DNA of 31,066 nucleotides from JAVBSN01 sp031547045 (lineage in GTDB: Bacteria; Bacillota; Clostridia; Lachnospirales; Lachnospiraceae). The translations under genes were made by a program, and so were the position numbers. Below are positions 6,730 to 16,001 of the stretch, piece by piece; position 1 is the stretch's first letter, and every line of letters begins with the position of its first letter. The notes under the pieces were generated by a model. It had not been told where the DNA came from, made no database searches, and worked only from the letters and a program-made list of their open reading frames with translations. Where the stretch lies: NCBI GenBank assembly GCA_031547045.1, contig JAVBSN010000059.1, positions 1 to 31,066 of the forward strand. The letters run 5' to 3'.

Positions 6730-8577
6730 CTATACTTCTGTGTAATCTCCATCAACTACATCACCTTCTGAAAAGTCAGGGCCTTCAGCTCCAGTACCAG
6801 CATTAGCACCTGGTCCGTTTTGCTCATATAATTTAGCAAATAATTCTTGTGCACTTGTCATAAGAGTTTCTTTTGCATTCTTAATTTGCTCTACTTCATA
6901 TTCTGACATCTCTTCTGCATTAGTACCTTCAATTAAATCTTTAAGAACCTTAAGGTCTGCCTCAACCTTTGTCTTATCTGAATCTGATAATTTATCACCA
7001 ACATCATTAAGAGCTTTTTCTGTCTGGAATACCATTGAATCAGCTTCATTTCTTGCTTCAATAGCTTCTTTACGTTTCTTATCTTGTGCTTCATATTCAG
7101 CAGCTTCTCTAACTGCTTTATCAATATCATCATCAGAAAGGTTAGAACCTGCAGTAATTGTAATATGTTGCTCACTACCAGTTCCTAAATCCTTAGCTGA
7201 TACATTTACAATACCATTTGCATCTATATCAAAAGTAACTTCTATTTGAGGTACACCACGTCTTGCTGGAGCAATACCATCTAATCTAAATCTACCAAGG
7301 CTCTTATTGTCTCTTGCAAATTGTCTCTCACCTTGTACTACGTTAATGTCAACTGCATCTTGGTTATCTTGTGCTGTAGAGAATATTTGACTCTTCTTTG
7401 TAGGAATAGTTGTATTTCTCTCAATAAGTCTTGTAGCTACACCACCCATAGTTTCGATTGAAAGTGAAAGTGGAGTTACATCAAGAAGTAAGATTTCACC
7501 TGCGCCTGCATCACCTGCTAATTTACCACCTTGGATAGATGCACCGATTGCAACACACTCATCTGGATTAATACCCTTAAATGGCTCTTTACCAGTTAAT
7601 TGTTTTACTTTATCTTGAACAGAAATCGTACGAGTAGAACCACCTACTAATAATACTTTATCAAGTTCAGATGCTGAAAGACCTGCATCCTTTAATGCTG
7701 TATTTACTGGTACTGCTGTTCTCTCTACTAAGTCTGAAGTCAATTCATCAAATTTAGCTCTTGTTAAGTTCATATCAAAATGCTTTGGACCTTCTGCTGT
7801 AGCAGTAATGAAAGGAAGGTTAATATTTGTTGTTGTTGCTGCTGATAACTCTTTCTTAGCTTTCTCTGCTGCTTCTTTAAGTCTTTGCATAGCCATTTTA
7901 TCTTAAGAAAGTTCTACACCTTCTGTTTTCTTAAATTCTTCTAACATATAGTTAGTAATTACATCATCAAAGTCATCTCCACCAAGCTTATTATCACCTG
8001 CTGTAGCTAATACTTCAATAACGCCATCACCGATTTCAATAATAGATACATCAAATGTACCACCACCTAAATCGTATACCATAATCTTTTGCTCATTTTC
8101 ATTGTCAAGACCATATGATAAAGCTGCTGCTGTTGGCTCATTTATTATTCTCTTAACATCTAAACCTGCAATCTTACCTGCATCTTTAGTTGCTTGTCTT
8201 TGAGCATCTGAGAAATAAGCTGGAACAGTAATAACTGCTTCTGTAACTTTCTCTCCTAAGTAACTCTCTGCATCTGCTTTTAATTTTTGAAGTGTCATAG
8301 CTGATATTTCTTGTGGTGAATACTTTTTATCATCAATTGTTCCTCTATAATCACTTCCCATATGTCTCTTAATAGAAGCTATTGTCTTATCTGAGTTAGT
8401 AACTGCCTGTCTTTTAGCTGGCTCACCTACTACTCTTTCTCCTGTTTTTGTGAATGCTACAACTGAAGGAGTTGTTCTTAAACCTTCTGCATTTGTAATA
8501 ACTACAGGTTTACCACCTTCCATAACTGCAACACATGAATTTGTTGTTCCTAAATCAATACCAATAATCTTACCCAT
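6730..8577 (-). pseudogene. dnaK: Chaperone DnaK (Hsp70), interrupted by one in-frame TAA
   Basis: The reading frame would encode about 615 residues, the normal DnaK length. It begins 'MGKIIGIDLGTTNSCV' at the ATG at 8577, which has GGAGG eight bases upstream. It contains 'AVITVPAYFSDAQRQATKDA', 'VYDLGGGTFDVS' and the substrate-binding domain, and ends 'VDGDYTEV'. At codon 225 (7905-7903) a TAA replaces the Lys expected between 'GVELS' and 'DKMAMQRLKEAA'. The frame is continuous on both sides and no base is gained or lost. As read, the gene gives a 224-residue fragment of the ATPase domain (7903-8577) and an open frame from an ATG at 7896 without a ribosome site. A complete DnaK is normally very important for growth, so base-calling error, recent mutation or suppression should be considered. 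It is the third gene of the CIRCE-controlled operon. Confidence 0.9.
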
Positions 8578-8615
8578 TTTAAATTCCTCCATTTTCTATT
8601 CTATATTTTAATATT

Positions 8616-9338
8616 TTAGTTGGCTACTTTTACCATACTGTATCTTAGCACAGAATCTTTATAAATATATCCTTTTTGCATCTCTTCTGCTACTATATTC
8701 TCACCTAATTCTTCATCTTCAATATGCATTACTGCATTGTGTAAATCAGGATTAAATTCTGTTCCTTCAGCATTCATTGGTACAACTCCCATATCTTCTA
8801 AGGATACCATTAATTGCTTATATATCTTACCTATGCCTTGCTCAAATGCTCTATCCATGTCTTCTTCTGGAATGAAATCTATTGCTCTTTCAAAGTTGTC
8901 TACTACTGGAAGAAGCTTTTCTAAAACATCCTTTGCTCCTACATCAAACATTCTCATTGATTCTTTTTCAGTTCTAGATCTAGCATTTTCAAACTCTGCT
9001 AACAACCTTTGATATTTATCTTGATACTCGCCTGCTATTTCTTTTTGTTTCTCTAGCTCCATCTCTAATGCTTTATTAGCTTGACTATTTCTTTTTCTCT
9101 TAGGTTTTTCTTCTTTAACTTCTATCTTTTCTTCTTTTACAGGTTCTTTTTCTTCTACTTTAATATTTTCCGATTCAATCTTAGTTTCTACTGCTTCTTC
9201 AGTATCTTCTTCTACCTCAATCTCTATTTGAGTTTCCTCAGCAGTGTCTACTGTATTAATTTCAATCTCTTCAGCAGCAGTGCCCATTGCTTCTTTCAGC
9301 TTATCTAAATCAGCTTTATTCATCTTCTTGCTTGCCAT
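8616..9338 (-). CDS. grpE: Nucleotide exchange factor GrpE
   Basis: The C-terminal 140 residues carry the GrpE fold: a long coiled coil 'EYQDKYQRLLAEFENARSRT', then 'VLEKLLPVVDNFERAI' and the beta domain ending 'YKDSVLRYSMVKVAN'. It releases ADP from DnaK. At 240 residues it is longer than average because of an acidic, Glu/Val/Lys-rich low-complexity N-terminal extension (about residues 20-95). The ATG at 9338 has GGGGTGAGG very close upstream. An ATG five codons later is a weaker alternative. It sits between hrcA and dnaK in the expected order. Confidence 0.95.
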   Translation of the reverse strand: MASKKMNKADLDKLKEAMGTAAEEIEINTVDTAEETQIEIEVEEDTEEAVETKIESENIKVEEKEPVKEEKIEVKEEKPKRKRNSQANKALEMELEKQKEIAGEYQDKYQRLLAEFENARSRTEKESMRMFDVGAKDVLEKLLPVVDNFERAIDFIPEEDMDRAFEQGIGKIYKQLMVSLEDMGVVPMNAEGTEFNPDLHNAVMHIEDEELGENIVAEEMQKGYIYKDSVLRYSMVKVAN

Positions 9339-9348
9339 TACCTCACCC

Positions 9349-10380
9349 CTACTTATCTTTCTTAAATATATTATCTAACTCATCCGTCAGATTTTTTAAT
9401 GTCTTAACAACCTTCTTGTAATCCATTCGTTTTGGTCCAATAATTCCTATTGTTCCTTTAACACCTTCTTCTAGCTCATAGGTTGTTGTAACTATGCTGT
9501 AATCTTTCATATCAGATACTGGCGCTTCATCACCAATATATACTTGAATGTCATTATTTTCATTCTTGCTAAGAGTTTCATCAATCAATTCATTAAGTAT
9601 TTGCTTGTCTTCAATAGCTTCTAACAAATGACTTGTTTTTGATATATCACCAAGTTCAGGATACTTAAGTATATTTGTTGTACCACTAGTATATATCTCT
9701 AACTCTTCTGCTTCATGAATTGCTTCAACAATTCCTTGGAAAATGCTTTCTAAAATATTTGCATATTCTCCTGCTTGAGCCTTCATTGTTTGAATCATCT
9801 CTATATTAATATCTTGTAATGATGCTCCTTGTAAAAATGAATTAATTAGAATATTTAATTTCAATAAATCCTCATTAGAAATCAGTTCTTCTATCTTAAC
9901 TATCTGATTCTTAATAACATTACCATCTACAACTATTACTGCTAATAGTTGAGTTTCATCAACTTGAGATAGTTGAACAAATTTTACTTTTGTATTCTTA
10001 TATTGAGGAGCTGTAACCATTGTTGCATAGTTTGTATTAAATGCTAATACTTTGGCTACCTGCTTAAGTAATACTTCCATTCTATCAACTCTGTCTAGTA
10101 ATGCTTCCTTCATCTCTTCTGCTTCATTGTCTTTTTCTTCCATAACACAATCCACATAAAATCTATATCCTGTATCACTAGGAATTCTTCCTGCAGAAGT
10201 ATGAGGTTGAATTATATAACCTAATTCTTCTAAATCAGCCATCTCATTTCTTATAGTGGCTGAACTAAGATTCAAATCAGTATATTTTGATATTGTTCTT
10301 GAGCCTACTGGTTCGCCAGTTTCAAGATAATTAGAAACAATAGCCTTAAGTATCTTTCTTTTTCTCTCGTCTAACTCCAC
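9349..10380 (-). CDS. hrcA: Heat-inducible transcription repressor HrcA
   Basis: The 343-residue protein is the normal HrcA length. The N-terminal winged helix contains 'RKRKILKAIVSNYLETGEPVGSRTIS' and 'SSATIRNEMADLEELGYI'. The C-terminal part contains the GAF-like dimerisation domain, ending with 'KGTIGIIGPKRMDYKKV'. The protein binds the CIRCE element found upstream and represses this operon until heat shock diverts GroEL. The start is a GTG with AAGGTGAT upstream. It is the first gene of hrcA-grpE-dnaK-dnaJ-prmA. Confidence 0.96.
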   Translation of the reverse strand: MELDERKRKILKAIVSNYLETGEPVGSRTISKYTDLNLSSATIRNEMADLEELGYIIQPHTSAGRIPSDTGYRFYVDCVMEEKDNEAEEMKEALLDRVDRMEVLLKQVAKVLAFNTNYATMVTAPQYKNTKVKFVQLSQVDETQLLAVIVVDGNVIKNQIVKIEELISNEDLLKLNILINSFLQGASLQDINIEMIQTMKAQAGEYANILESIFQGIVEAIHEAEELEIYTSGTTNILKYPELGDISKTSHLLEAIEDKQILNELIDETLSKNENNDIQVYIGDEAPVSDMKDYSIVTTTYELEEGVKGTIGIIGPKRMDYKKVVKTLKNLTDELDNIFKKDK

Positions 10381-10417
10381 TATATCACCTTCACTTTCTA
10401 ATGGCTTCTTCTATCTG

Positions 10418-10444
10418 TTAGCACTCATTATATCCGAGTGCTAA
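10418..10444 (-). promoter_or_regulatory. CIRCE operator
   Basis: TTAGCACTC (10418-10426), nine bases, then GAGTGCTAA (10436-10444) is a perfect match to the CIRCE inverted repeat. It lies 38 bp upstream of hrcA and just downstream of the predicted transcription start, the classical place for HrcA repression. Confidence 0.97.
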
Positions 10445-10455
10445 CATCTGTTTAT

Positions 10456-10484
10456 AATCTATCACTTTGGAATATTTATGTCAA
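10456..10484 (-). promoter_or_regulatory. Sigma-A-like promoter of the hrcA operon
   Basis: On the minus strand TTGACA (10484-10479) is followed after 17 bp by TAGATT (10461-10456). The -35 box is perfect and the -10 box matches four of six. Transcription would begin about seven bases later and enter the CIRCE element at once, which supports the assignment. Confidence 0.65.
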
Positions 10485-10567
10485 TAGGTTTTCATAACTT
10501 TTTGCCAAATAATTATATGAATTTTTCAACATACTTTTTTTTATATTCTTTTTATAATTAAAAATAA

Positions 10568-10596
10568 TTGTCTATTCATTATTTATGGTGTAGAAT
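10568..10596 (+). promoter_or_regulatory. Sigma-A-like promoter of argH
   Basis: TTGTCT (10568-10573) and TAGAAT (10591-10596) are 17 bp apart, 45 bp upstream of the argH start. The -10 box matches five of six and the -35 box four of six. No clear ARG box was found by eye in the surrounding divergent hrcA-argH spacer. Confidence 0.5.
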
Positions 10597-10640
10597 AGTA
10601 AGTTGTAAATATATAAGAAATAAGAAAAGAGGTTATACAT

Positions 10641-12023
10641 ATGGCTCAACTTTGGGGTGGTCGTTTTACGAAAGAAACAGACCAATTAGTATATAATTTT
10701 AATGCTTCTATTTCCTTTGATCAAAAGTTCTACAAACAGGACATTAGAGGAAGTATTGCACATGTATCAATGCTAGCAGCATCTAATATTTTGACTGAGG
10801 ACGAAAAAAATCAAATTATTTCTGGTTTAGAAGGAATATTAGAAGATGTTGAAAATGGATCTTTAGAAATAACATCTCAATACGAAGATATTCATAGTTT
10901 TGTTGAGGCCAATTTAATTGATAGAATTGGTGATGCTGGTAAGAAACTTCATACTGGTAGAAGTCGTAATGACCAAGTCGCTTTAGATATGAAGTTATAC
11001 ACTAGAGATGAGGTTGTAGAAATTAAATCTCTTGTTATATCACTTTTAAATGCACTACACAGTTTAATGAAGGACAATCTTGATACTTATATGCCAGGAT
11101 TTACTCATTTACAAAAAGCACAGCCTATTACATTTGCTCATCATGTAGGTGCATATACGGAAATGTTTAAACGTGATTATGAAAGATTATGTGACATATA
11201 TAATAGAATGAATTACTGTCCATTAGGTTCAGGGGCTTTGGCAGGAACTACTTATCCCCTTGACAGAAGTTTAACAGCTTCATTATTAGATTTTAATGGC
11301 CCTACTTTAAATAGTATGGATTCTGTATCTGATAGAGATTATGTTATTGAATTATTATCAGCTCTATCTACTATAATGATGCATCTTAGTAGATTTTCTG
11401 AAGAAATAATTATATGGAATTCTAACGAATATCAATTTGTTGAATTAGATGATGCATATAGTACCGGAAGTTCTATTATGCCTCAAAAAAAGAATCCCGA
11501 TATTGCTGAACTTGTTAGAGGTAAGACTGGTCGTGTATACGCAGCACTTAACTCTATACTAGTAACTATGAAGGGAATTCCTCTTGCTTACAATAAGGAC
11601 ATGCAAGAAGATAAGGAACTTACCTTTGATGCAATTGATACTGTTAAAGGTTGCCTAGCATTATTTACAGGCATGATTTCAACTATGAAACTTAATAAAA
11701 CTAATATGGCCTCAAGTGCAATGAATGGTTTTACTAATGCTACTGATGCTGCTGATTATTTAGTTAACCATGGTGTTCCATTTAGAGATGCTCACGGAAT
11801 AGTTGGACGATTAGTACTCTACTGTTTAGACAAAAACATTTCTCTTGAGGATATGTCTCTTGAGTAATACAAAGAAATAAGCCCTGTATTTGAAAACGAC
11901 ATCTACGATGCCATTAGTCTTGAAACTTGTGTTAATACTAGAAATACTATTGGTGGCCCTGGTAGTGAAGCTATGAAACAAGTATTAGAGATTAACGAAA
12001 AATATTTACAGAACTTAAAATAA
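10641..12023 (+). pseudogene. argH: Argininosuccinate lyase, interrupted by one in-frame TAA near the 3' end
   Basis: The enzyme splits argininosuccinate into arginine and fumarate in the last step of arginine synthesis. The frame encodes 'MAQLWGGRFTKETD', 'HTGRSRNDQVALDMKLY', 'GFTHLQKAQPITFAHH' and the fumarase-superfamily signature 'GSSIMPQKKNPDI', all intact. At codon 409 (11865-11867) a TAA follows 'EDMSLE'. Homologues normally have a second Glu there. The same frame continues for 51 codons with typical ArgH C-terminal sequence ('YKEISPVFENDIYDAI', 'RNTIGGPGSEAM') to a TAA at 12021. The total of about 459 residues is the family norm. As read, the last 51 residues are lost. AAGAGGT precedes the ATG. 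argC, argJ and argB are 16 kb away. Confidence 0.9.
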
Positions 12024-12064
12024 TATTTATATAATAATTTTATTTTGAAAAGAGGTTTTTTATA

Positions 12065-12319
12065 ATGAATAATACTACCAAAGCTAGATATGAAATGGCT
12101 AAGAAAATGTTAATAGGGCACATTGATGTTGAAGAAGTTGCCCTAATGACCGAACTTCCTATTGACGAAGTTCAAAAGATATGTGATGAAGTTACTCCTG
12201 CTGATGCAAAGACTTTAGAAAGTCTTGATAATATGGATATTGACTTTGGACCAATCTTAAGAGACACATATGAAACAAGTGATGATTTTGACAGCGAAGA
12301 CAGTGAATTTCGTATATAA
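12065..12319 (+). CDS. Small acidic protein of unknown function
   Basis: The protein has 84 residues. The N-terminal half is helical and could form a small helix-turn-helix: 'ARYEMAKKMLIGHIDVEEVALMTELPIDEVQKI' reads like the short 'glycine-poor HTH' tail found in several clostridial proteins. The C-terminal third is strongly acidic, with clusters of Asp and Glu, and ends 'SEDSEFRI'. I do not recognise a named family. An AGAGG site lies nine bases before the ATG. It follows argH by 41 bp on the same strand and is closed by a strong terminator, so co-transcription with argH is likely. Confidence 0.7.
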   Translation: MNNTTKARYEMAKKMLIGHIDVEEVALMTELPIDEVQKICDEVTPADAKTLESLDNMDIDFGPILRDTYETSDDFDSEDSEFRI

Positions 12320-12329
12320 ACAGTTTCAT

Positions 12330-12378
12330 AAAGTAATAGAGTATCTGACATATATTATGTTAGATACTCTATTACTTT
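12330..12378. terminator. Long hairpin terminator overlapping the 3' end of the VTT gene
   Basis: Positions 12330-12352 pair with 12356-12378 over 23 bp, leaving a three-base loop. The only irregular pair is a G-T that would be a G-U wobble in RNA. It lies 11 bp after the small acidic protein gene. Its right arm contains the last codons and stop of the convergent VTT gene, so the C-terminal residues of that protein are encoded inside a terminator stem. Confidence 0.75.
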
Positions 12379-12951
12379 ATCTACTGCCAAGCTATATACT
12401 ATAATAGTTGGAATCTTTAATACTATTATAATTAATATAAATTTTTTCAAGGTCATCTTGGACAATCCTGCTATATTACACAAAAGGTCATCTGGAAAGA
12501 ATGGCAATAAAATTGCCCATGCAAATAATTTCTCGAATTTATCTTCTTTTTCAAGCCACGACAAATATTTATTATATGTTTTTTCTGATGCAATTTTTTC
12601 AAATAATCTTTTTCCATATTGTCTAATAATTAAAAAATTAATAAGGGATCCAATGCATATACTTGAATAATTATATATAAATCCCATTACTGGACCAAAT
12701 AGCACCACTCCTGCTGGTAATGTTATTCCTCCAGGAATAATAGGTATAACCACTTGAACTATTTGAACAAATATAAATGCTATAGGTCCCCAAGCTCCTG
12801 CTTTTTCAACTTCTCTTGATAATACTGAAAAATCTTTAAACAATCCTATTCTAATACCATAGATTGCAAGAATTATTACGCATACAATAAATAATGTATT
12901 TATAACATTACATACTTTTTCAAATGCAACTTCATTTTTCAATTTCTTCAT
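12355..12951 (-). CDS. TVP38/TMEM64 (VTT domain) membrane protein
   Basis: The 198-residue protein has a cytoplasmic basic N-terminus, a first hydrophobic segment (about 15-35) and the VTT/SNARE-associated core. Its motif 'GPIAFIFVQIVQVVIPIIPGG' is followed by a loop and 'GFIYNYSSICIGSLINF'. Two more hydrophobic stretches follow, with 'LPFFPDDLLCNIAGLSKM' between them, a conserved feature of the family. Relatives (DedA, TVP38) are associated with lipid scrambling and membrane homeostasis. A GGTGA site precedes the ATG. The gene follows hemW by 23 bp and its last ten codons lie in a terminator hairpin. Confidence 0.85.
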   Translation of the reverse strand: MKKLKNEVAFEKVCNVINTLFIVCVIILAIYGIRIGLFKDFSVLSREVEKAGAWGPIAFIFVQIVQVVIPIIPGGITLPAGVVLFGPVMGFIYNYSSICIGSLINFLIIRQYGKRLFEKIASEKTYNKYLSWLEKEDKFEKLFAWAILLPFFPDDLLCNIAGLSKMTLKKFILIIIVLKIPTIIVYSLAVDKVIEYLT

Positions 12952-12974
12952 AATTATTCACCACTCATTTATAT

Positions 12975-14108
12975 CTATATTATAAACGCTGAAAGAATTT
13001 GGTTACTTACATCTATTCCACTATCACTAAATCTAATATTATCTTCATCTATTATTAGTAACCCTATTTCTTCATATTTATGTATTATATCACCATATAT
13101 ATTATAAATGTCTTCATCAAATAATTTATTAAATCTTTCTATACTAATTCCTTTCATTAATCTTAAACCTAAAAACATATATTCTTCCATTTTTTCTTCA
13201 ATGGTTAATCTCTTTCCTTCTTCTCTTATGGACACAGCACCATACTTAATATATTCTTGTAAGTCATCTCCGTTTTTAAATCTAACTCCATCAACATAAC
13301 TTGATGCACCTAATCCCAATCCTAGATACTGACCACCAGTCCAATAAACTATATTATGCCTACATTCATAACCTTTTTTTGCATAATTAGATATTTCATA
13401 CCTACTATATCCACTTGCCTTTAATAATCTTTTTGTTTGTGAATACATTTTCCTATCTGTATCCTCATCTGGTAAACTATCTATTATATTATCATCTTCA
13501 TAAAAGGGAGTTCCTTCTTCTATTATTAAACTATATGAAGATATATGCTCTGGCCTATGGGCTAATACCTTTGCTAAGGTTGTTCCATAACTACCAAAGC
13601 TTTGATTAGGTAGGGCTGACATAACATCAATATTTATATTATCAAAACCTGCTGCCCTACCACTATTAAATGCTGCTGTAAATTGATCATAGTTATGTGG
13701 TCTTCCTAACACTCTAAGTTCTTCATCATTTGCACTTTGAAGTCCTATACTTAATCTATTTATTCCAACTTTTTTATATGCTAATAATTTCTTATATGTC
13801 AAACTATCTGGATTACTTTCAATAGTTATTTCAGCATTTACTTTTACATCCCACACTTGATTTATAGTTAACATTATTAATTCAATATAAGTTTCATCTA
13901 AAATAGACGGAGTTCCTCCGCCTATAAATATACTAGATACTATATAATTTTTAGATAACTCCTTATATTCCATTATTTCATTGCACAATACATCCACATA
14001 TAATTTTTGTTCTTTTATATTGTTACATGAAAAAGATAAAAAATCACAGTAATTACATTTACTCTTGCAAAATGGAATATGAATATATAGACTTATCTCA
14101 TTTATCAT
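12975..14108 (-). CDS. hemW: HemW-type radical SAM protein
   Basis: The 377-residue protein starts 'SLYIHIPFCKSKCNYCDF', with Cys14, 18 and 21 forming the CxxxCxxC radical-SAM cluster site. The motif 'SSIFIGGGTPSIL' and 'GLQSANDEELRVLGRPH' follow, then the HemN C-terminal domain. It belongs to the coproporphyrinogen-III-dehydrogenase-like group, which in Firmicutes is better described as HemW, a haem-binding or haem-transfer protein. The reason is the CxxxCxxCDF motif together with the position next to lepA. Three bases separate it from lepA and the GAGGA site lies inside the lepA end, so the two are coupled. Confidence 0.88.
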   Translation of the reverse strand: MINEISLYIHIPFCKSKCNYCDFLSFSCNNIKEQKLYVDVLCNEIMEYKELSKNYIVSSIFIGGGTPSILDETYIELIMLTINQVWDVKVNAEITIESNPDSLTYKKLLAYKKVGINRLSIGLQSANDEELRVLGRPHNYDQFTAAFNSGRAAGFDNINIDVMSALPNQSFGSYGTTLAKVLAHRPEHISSYSLIIEEGTPFYEDDNIIDSLPDEDTDRKMYSQTKRLLKASGYSRYEISNYAKKGYECRHNIVYWTGGQYLGLGLGASSYVDGVRFKNGDDLQEYIKYGAVSIREEGKRLTIEEKMEEYMFLGLRLMKGISIERFNKLFDEDIYNIYGDIIHKYEEIGLLIIDEDNIRFSDSGIDVSNQILSAFII

Positions 14109-14111
14109 TTG

Positions 14112-15926
14112 TTAATCCTCATCTAATTTAAGTACACTCATAAATGCTTTTTGTGGTATTTCAACATTTCCTACTTGTCTCATACGTTTCTTACCTTCGT
14201 TTTGTTTCTCAAGAAGTTTCTTCTTACGAGTTATATCTCCACCATAACATTTAGCAAGTACATCTTTTCTTACTGCTTTTACTGTTTCTCTTGCAATTAC
14301 CTTACTTCCAATTGCTGCTTGAATAGGCACTTCAAATAAATGTCTTGGAATCTCTTTTTTCAACTTCTCGCACATTTTTCTTCCACGTTCATAAGCAGTC
14401 TCTGCATGTACAATAAATGAAAGAGCATCTACTTCTTCTTTATTAATAAGAATATCTAACTTAACTAATTCACTTCTTACATATCCCTTCATTTCATAAT
14501 CAAATGAAGCATATCCTCTTGAACGTGATTTCAATGCATCAAAGAAATCATATATTATCTCATTAAGCGGAAGTTCATATTTTAATAATGCACGAGTTGA
14601 TTCCATATATTCCATACCTAAATATATTCCCCTTCTCTCTTGGCAAAGTTGCATTATTGCTCCTACATATTCTGTTGTAACCATAATCTCAGCCGATACA
14701 AATGGCTCTTCCATATAATCAATATTAGAAGGGTCTGGTAGATTTGAAGGGTTAGTAAGTTCTATAACCTCTCCGTCTGTTTTATGAACCTTATATACAA
14801 CACCTGGAGCTGTTGTTACTAAATCCAGATTATATTCTCTCTCTAATCGTTCTTGAATTACTTCTAAATGAAGTAAACCTAAAAATCCACATCTAAATCC
14901 AAAACCTAATGCTACTGATGTCTCTGCTTCAAAACTAAGTGAAGCATCATTAAGTTGTAATTTTTCTAAAGCATCTCTTAAATCTCCATATTTTGCTCCA
15001 TCAACTGGATATAATCCGCAATATACCATTGGGTTAACTTTCTTATATCCTGGTAATGCCTCGTCACAAGGATTATTAGCATCTGTAACTGTATCACCAA
15101 CAGTTGTATCTTCAACATTCTTAAGACTAGCTGTAATATATCCAACCATACCTGCACTTAATTCATCAACAGGTATAAATTGTCCTGCACCAAAGATACC
15201 TACTTCAACAACCTCTGCTTCTGCTCCTGAAGCCATCATTCTAATAGTTGTCCCTTTTCTAAATGAACCATCCATAAATCTACAGAATATAATTACTCCC
15301 TTATAAGAGTCATATATACTATCGAATATAAGTGCTTTTAAAGGGCCATCTGGATTACCTGAAGGTGCTGGTATTTTCTCTACTATTCTTTCTAATACTT
15401 CTTCAATATTCAAACCAGTTTTAGCAGATATTCTAGGAGCATCTTGAGCCTCTATTCCTATTACGTCTTCTATTTCATTTACTACTCTCTCTGGATCTGC
15501 ACTTGGTAAATCAATCTTATTAATAACTGGAACTACATCCAAGTCATTATCTAATGCTAGATATACATTTGCTAATGTCTGTGCTTCTATTCCTTGAGCT
15601 GCATCTACAACTAATATAGCTCCTTCACAAGCAGCTAGACTTCTTGATACCTCATAGTTAAAGTCAACATGTCCTGGCGTATCTATTAGATTAAATATAT
15701 ACTCTTCCCCATCATTTGCTTTATATACTATACGAACAGATTGAGCCTTAATAGTTATTCCTCTTTCTCTTTCAAGTTCCATATTATCAAGAACTTGGGC
15801 TTGCATCTCTCTGTTTGTTAGTAATCCTGTCTTCTCTATTATTCTATCTGCTAAAGTAGATTTACCATGATCTATATGGGCTACTATACAGAAATTTCTT
15901 ATCTTACTCTGGTCAATATGGGCCAT
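14112..15926 (-). CDS. lepA: Translation elongation factor 4 (LepA)
   Basis: This ribosomal GTPase of 604 residues is the usual length. The G domain shows 'AHIDHGKSTLADRIIE' (G1), 'RGITIKAQ' (G2), 'DTPGHVDF' (G3) and 'NKIDLPSADPE' (G4). Domain 2, the EF-G-like domains and the LepA-specific C-terminal domain follow ('GDITRKKKLLEKQNEGKKRM'), with no EF-G domain IV. GGAGGATAAATTA precedes the ATG. A promoter sits inside the end of the upstream spoIIP gene. The sequence hemW-lepA-spoIIP-gpr is a frequent clostridial order. Confidence 0.97.
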   Translation of the reverse strand: MAHIDQSKIRNFCIVAHIDHGKSTLADRIIEKTGLLTNREMQAQVLDNMELERERGITIKAQSVRIVYKANDGEEYIFNLIDTPGHVDFNYEVSRSLAACEGAILVVDAAQGIEAQTLANVYLALDNDLDVVPVINKIDLPSADPERVVNEIEDVIGIEAQDAPRISAKTGLNIEEVLERIVEKIPAPSGNPDGPLKALIFDSIYDSYKGVIIFCRFMDGSFRKGTTIRMMASGAEAEVVEVGIFGAGQFIPVDELSAGMVGYITASLKNVEDTTVGDTVTDANNPCDEALPGYKKVNPMVYCGLYPVDGAKYGDLRDALEKLQLNDASLSFEAETSVALGFGFRCGFLGLLHLEVIQERLEREYNLDLVTTAPGVVYKVHKTDGEVIELTNPSNLPDPSNIDYMEEPFVSAEIMVTTEYVGAIMQLCQERRGIYLGMEYMESTRALLKYELPLNEIIYDFFDALKSRSRGYASFDYEMKGYVRSELVKLDILINKEEVDALSFIVHAETAYERGRKMCEKLKKEIPRHLFEVPIQAAIGSKVIARETVKAVRKDVLAKCYGGDITRKKKLLEKQNEGKKRMRQVGNVEIPQKAFMSVLKLDED

Positions 15927-15972
15927 TAATTTATCCTCCGCTAATATTTGGTGCTAGTTTTCAAATAATCAT

Positions 15973-16001
15973 AGTATATCATATTCTCAATCTCCACTCA
16001 A
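15973..16001 (-). promoter_or_regulatory. Candidate sigma-A-like promoter for lepA inside the 3' end of spoIIP
   Basis: On the minus strand TTGAGT (16001-15996) and TATACT (15978-15973) are 17 bp apart, about 47 bp upstream of the lepA start. The -10 box matches five of six, the -35 box four of six. It would let lepA and hemW be expressed in growing cells independently of the sporulation genes. Confidence 0.5.

Noticed and set aside
6730..7896. Second half of dnaK as an independent gene starting MAMQRL
   Set aside because: The sequence is continuous with the first half, and no ribosome site or promoter precedes the ATG. It is the rest of one DnaK.
9081..9308. Phe-rich open frame on the plus strand
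   Set aside because: It is the complement of the acidic low-complexity codons of grpE and shows no family features or ribosome site.
10381..10640. ARG box or T-box controlling argH
   Set aside because: Apart from the CIRCE element, which belongs to hrcA, and simple promoters, no palindrome or T-box-like motif was seen in the spacer.
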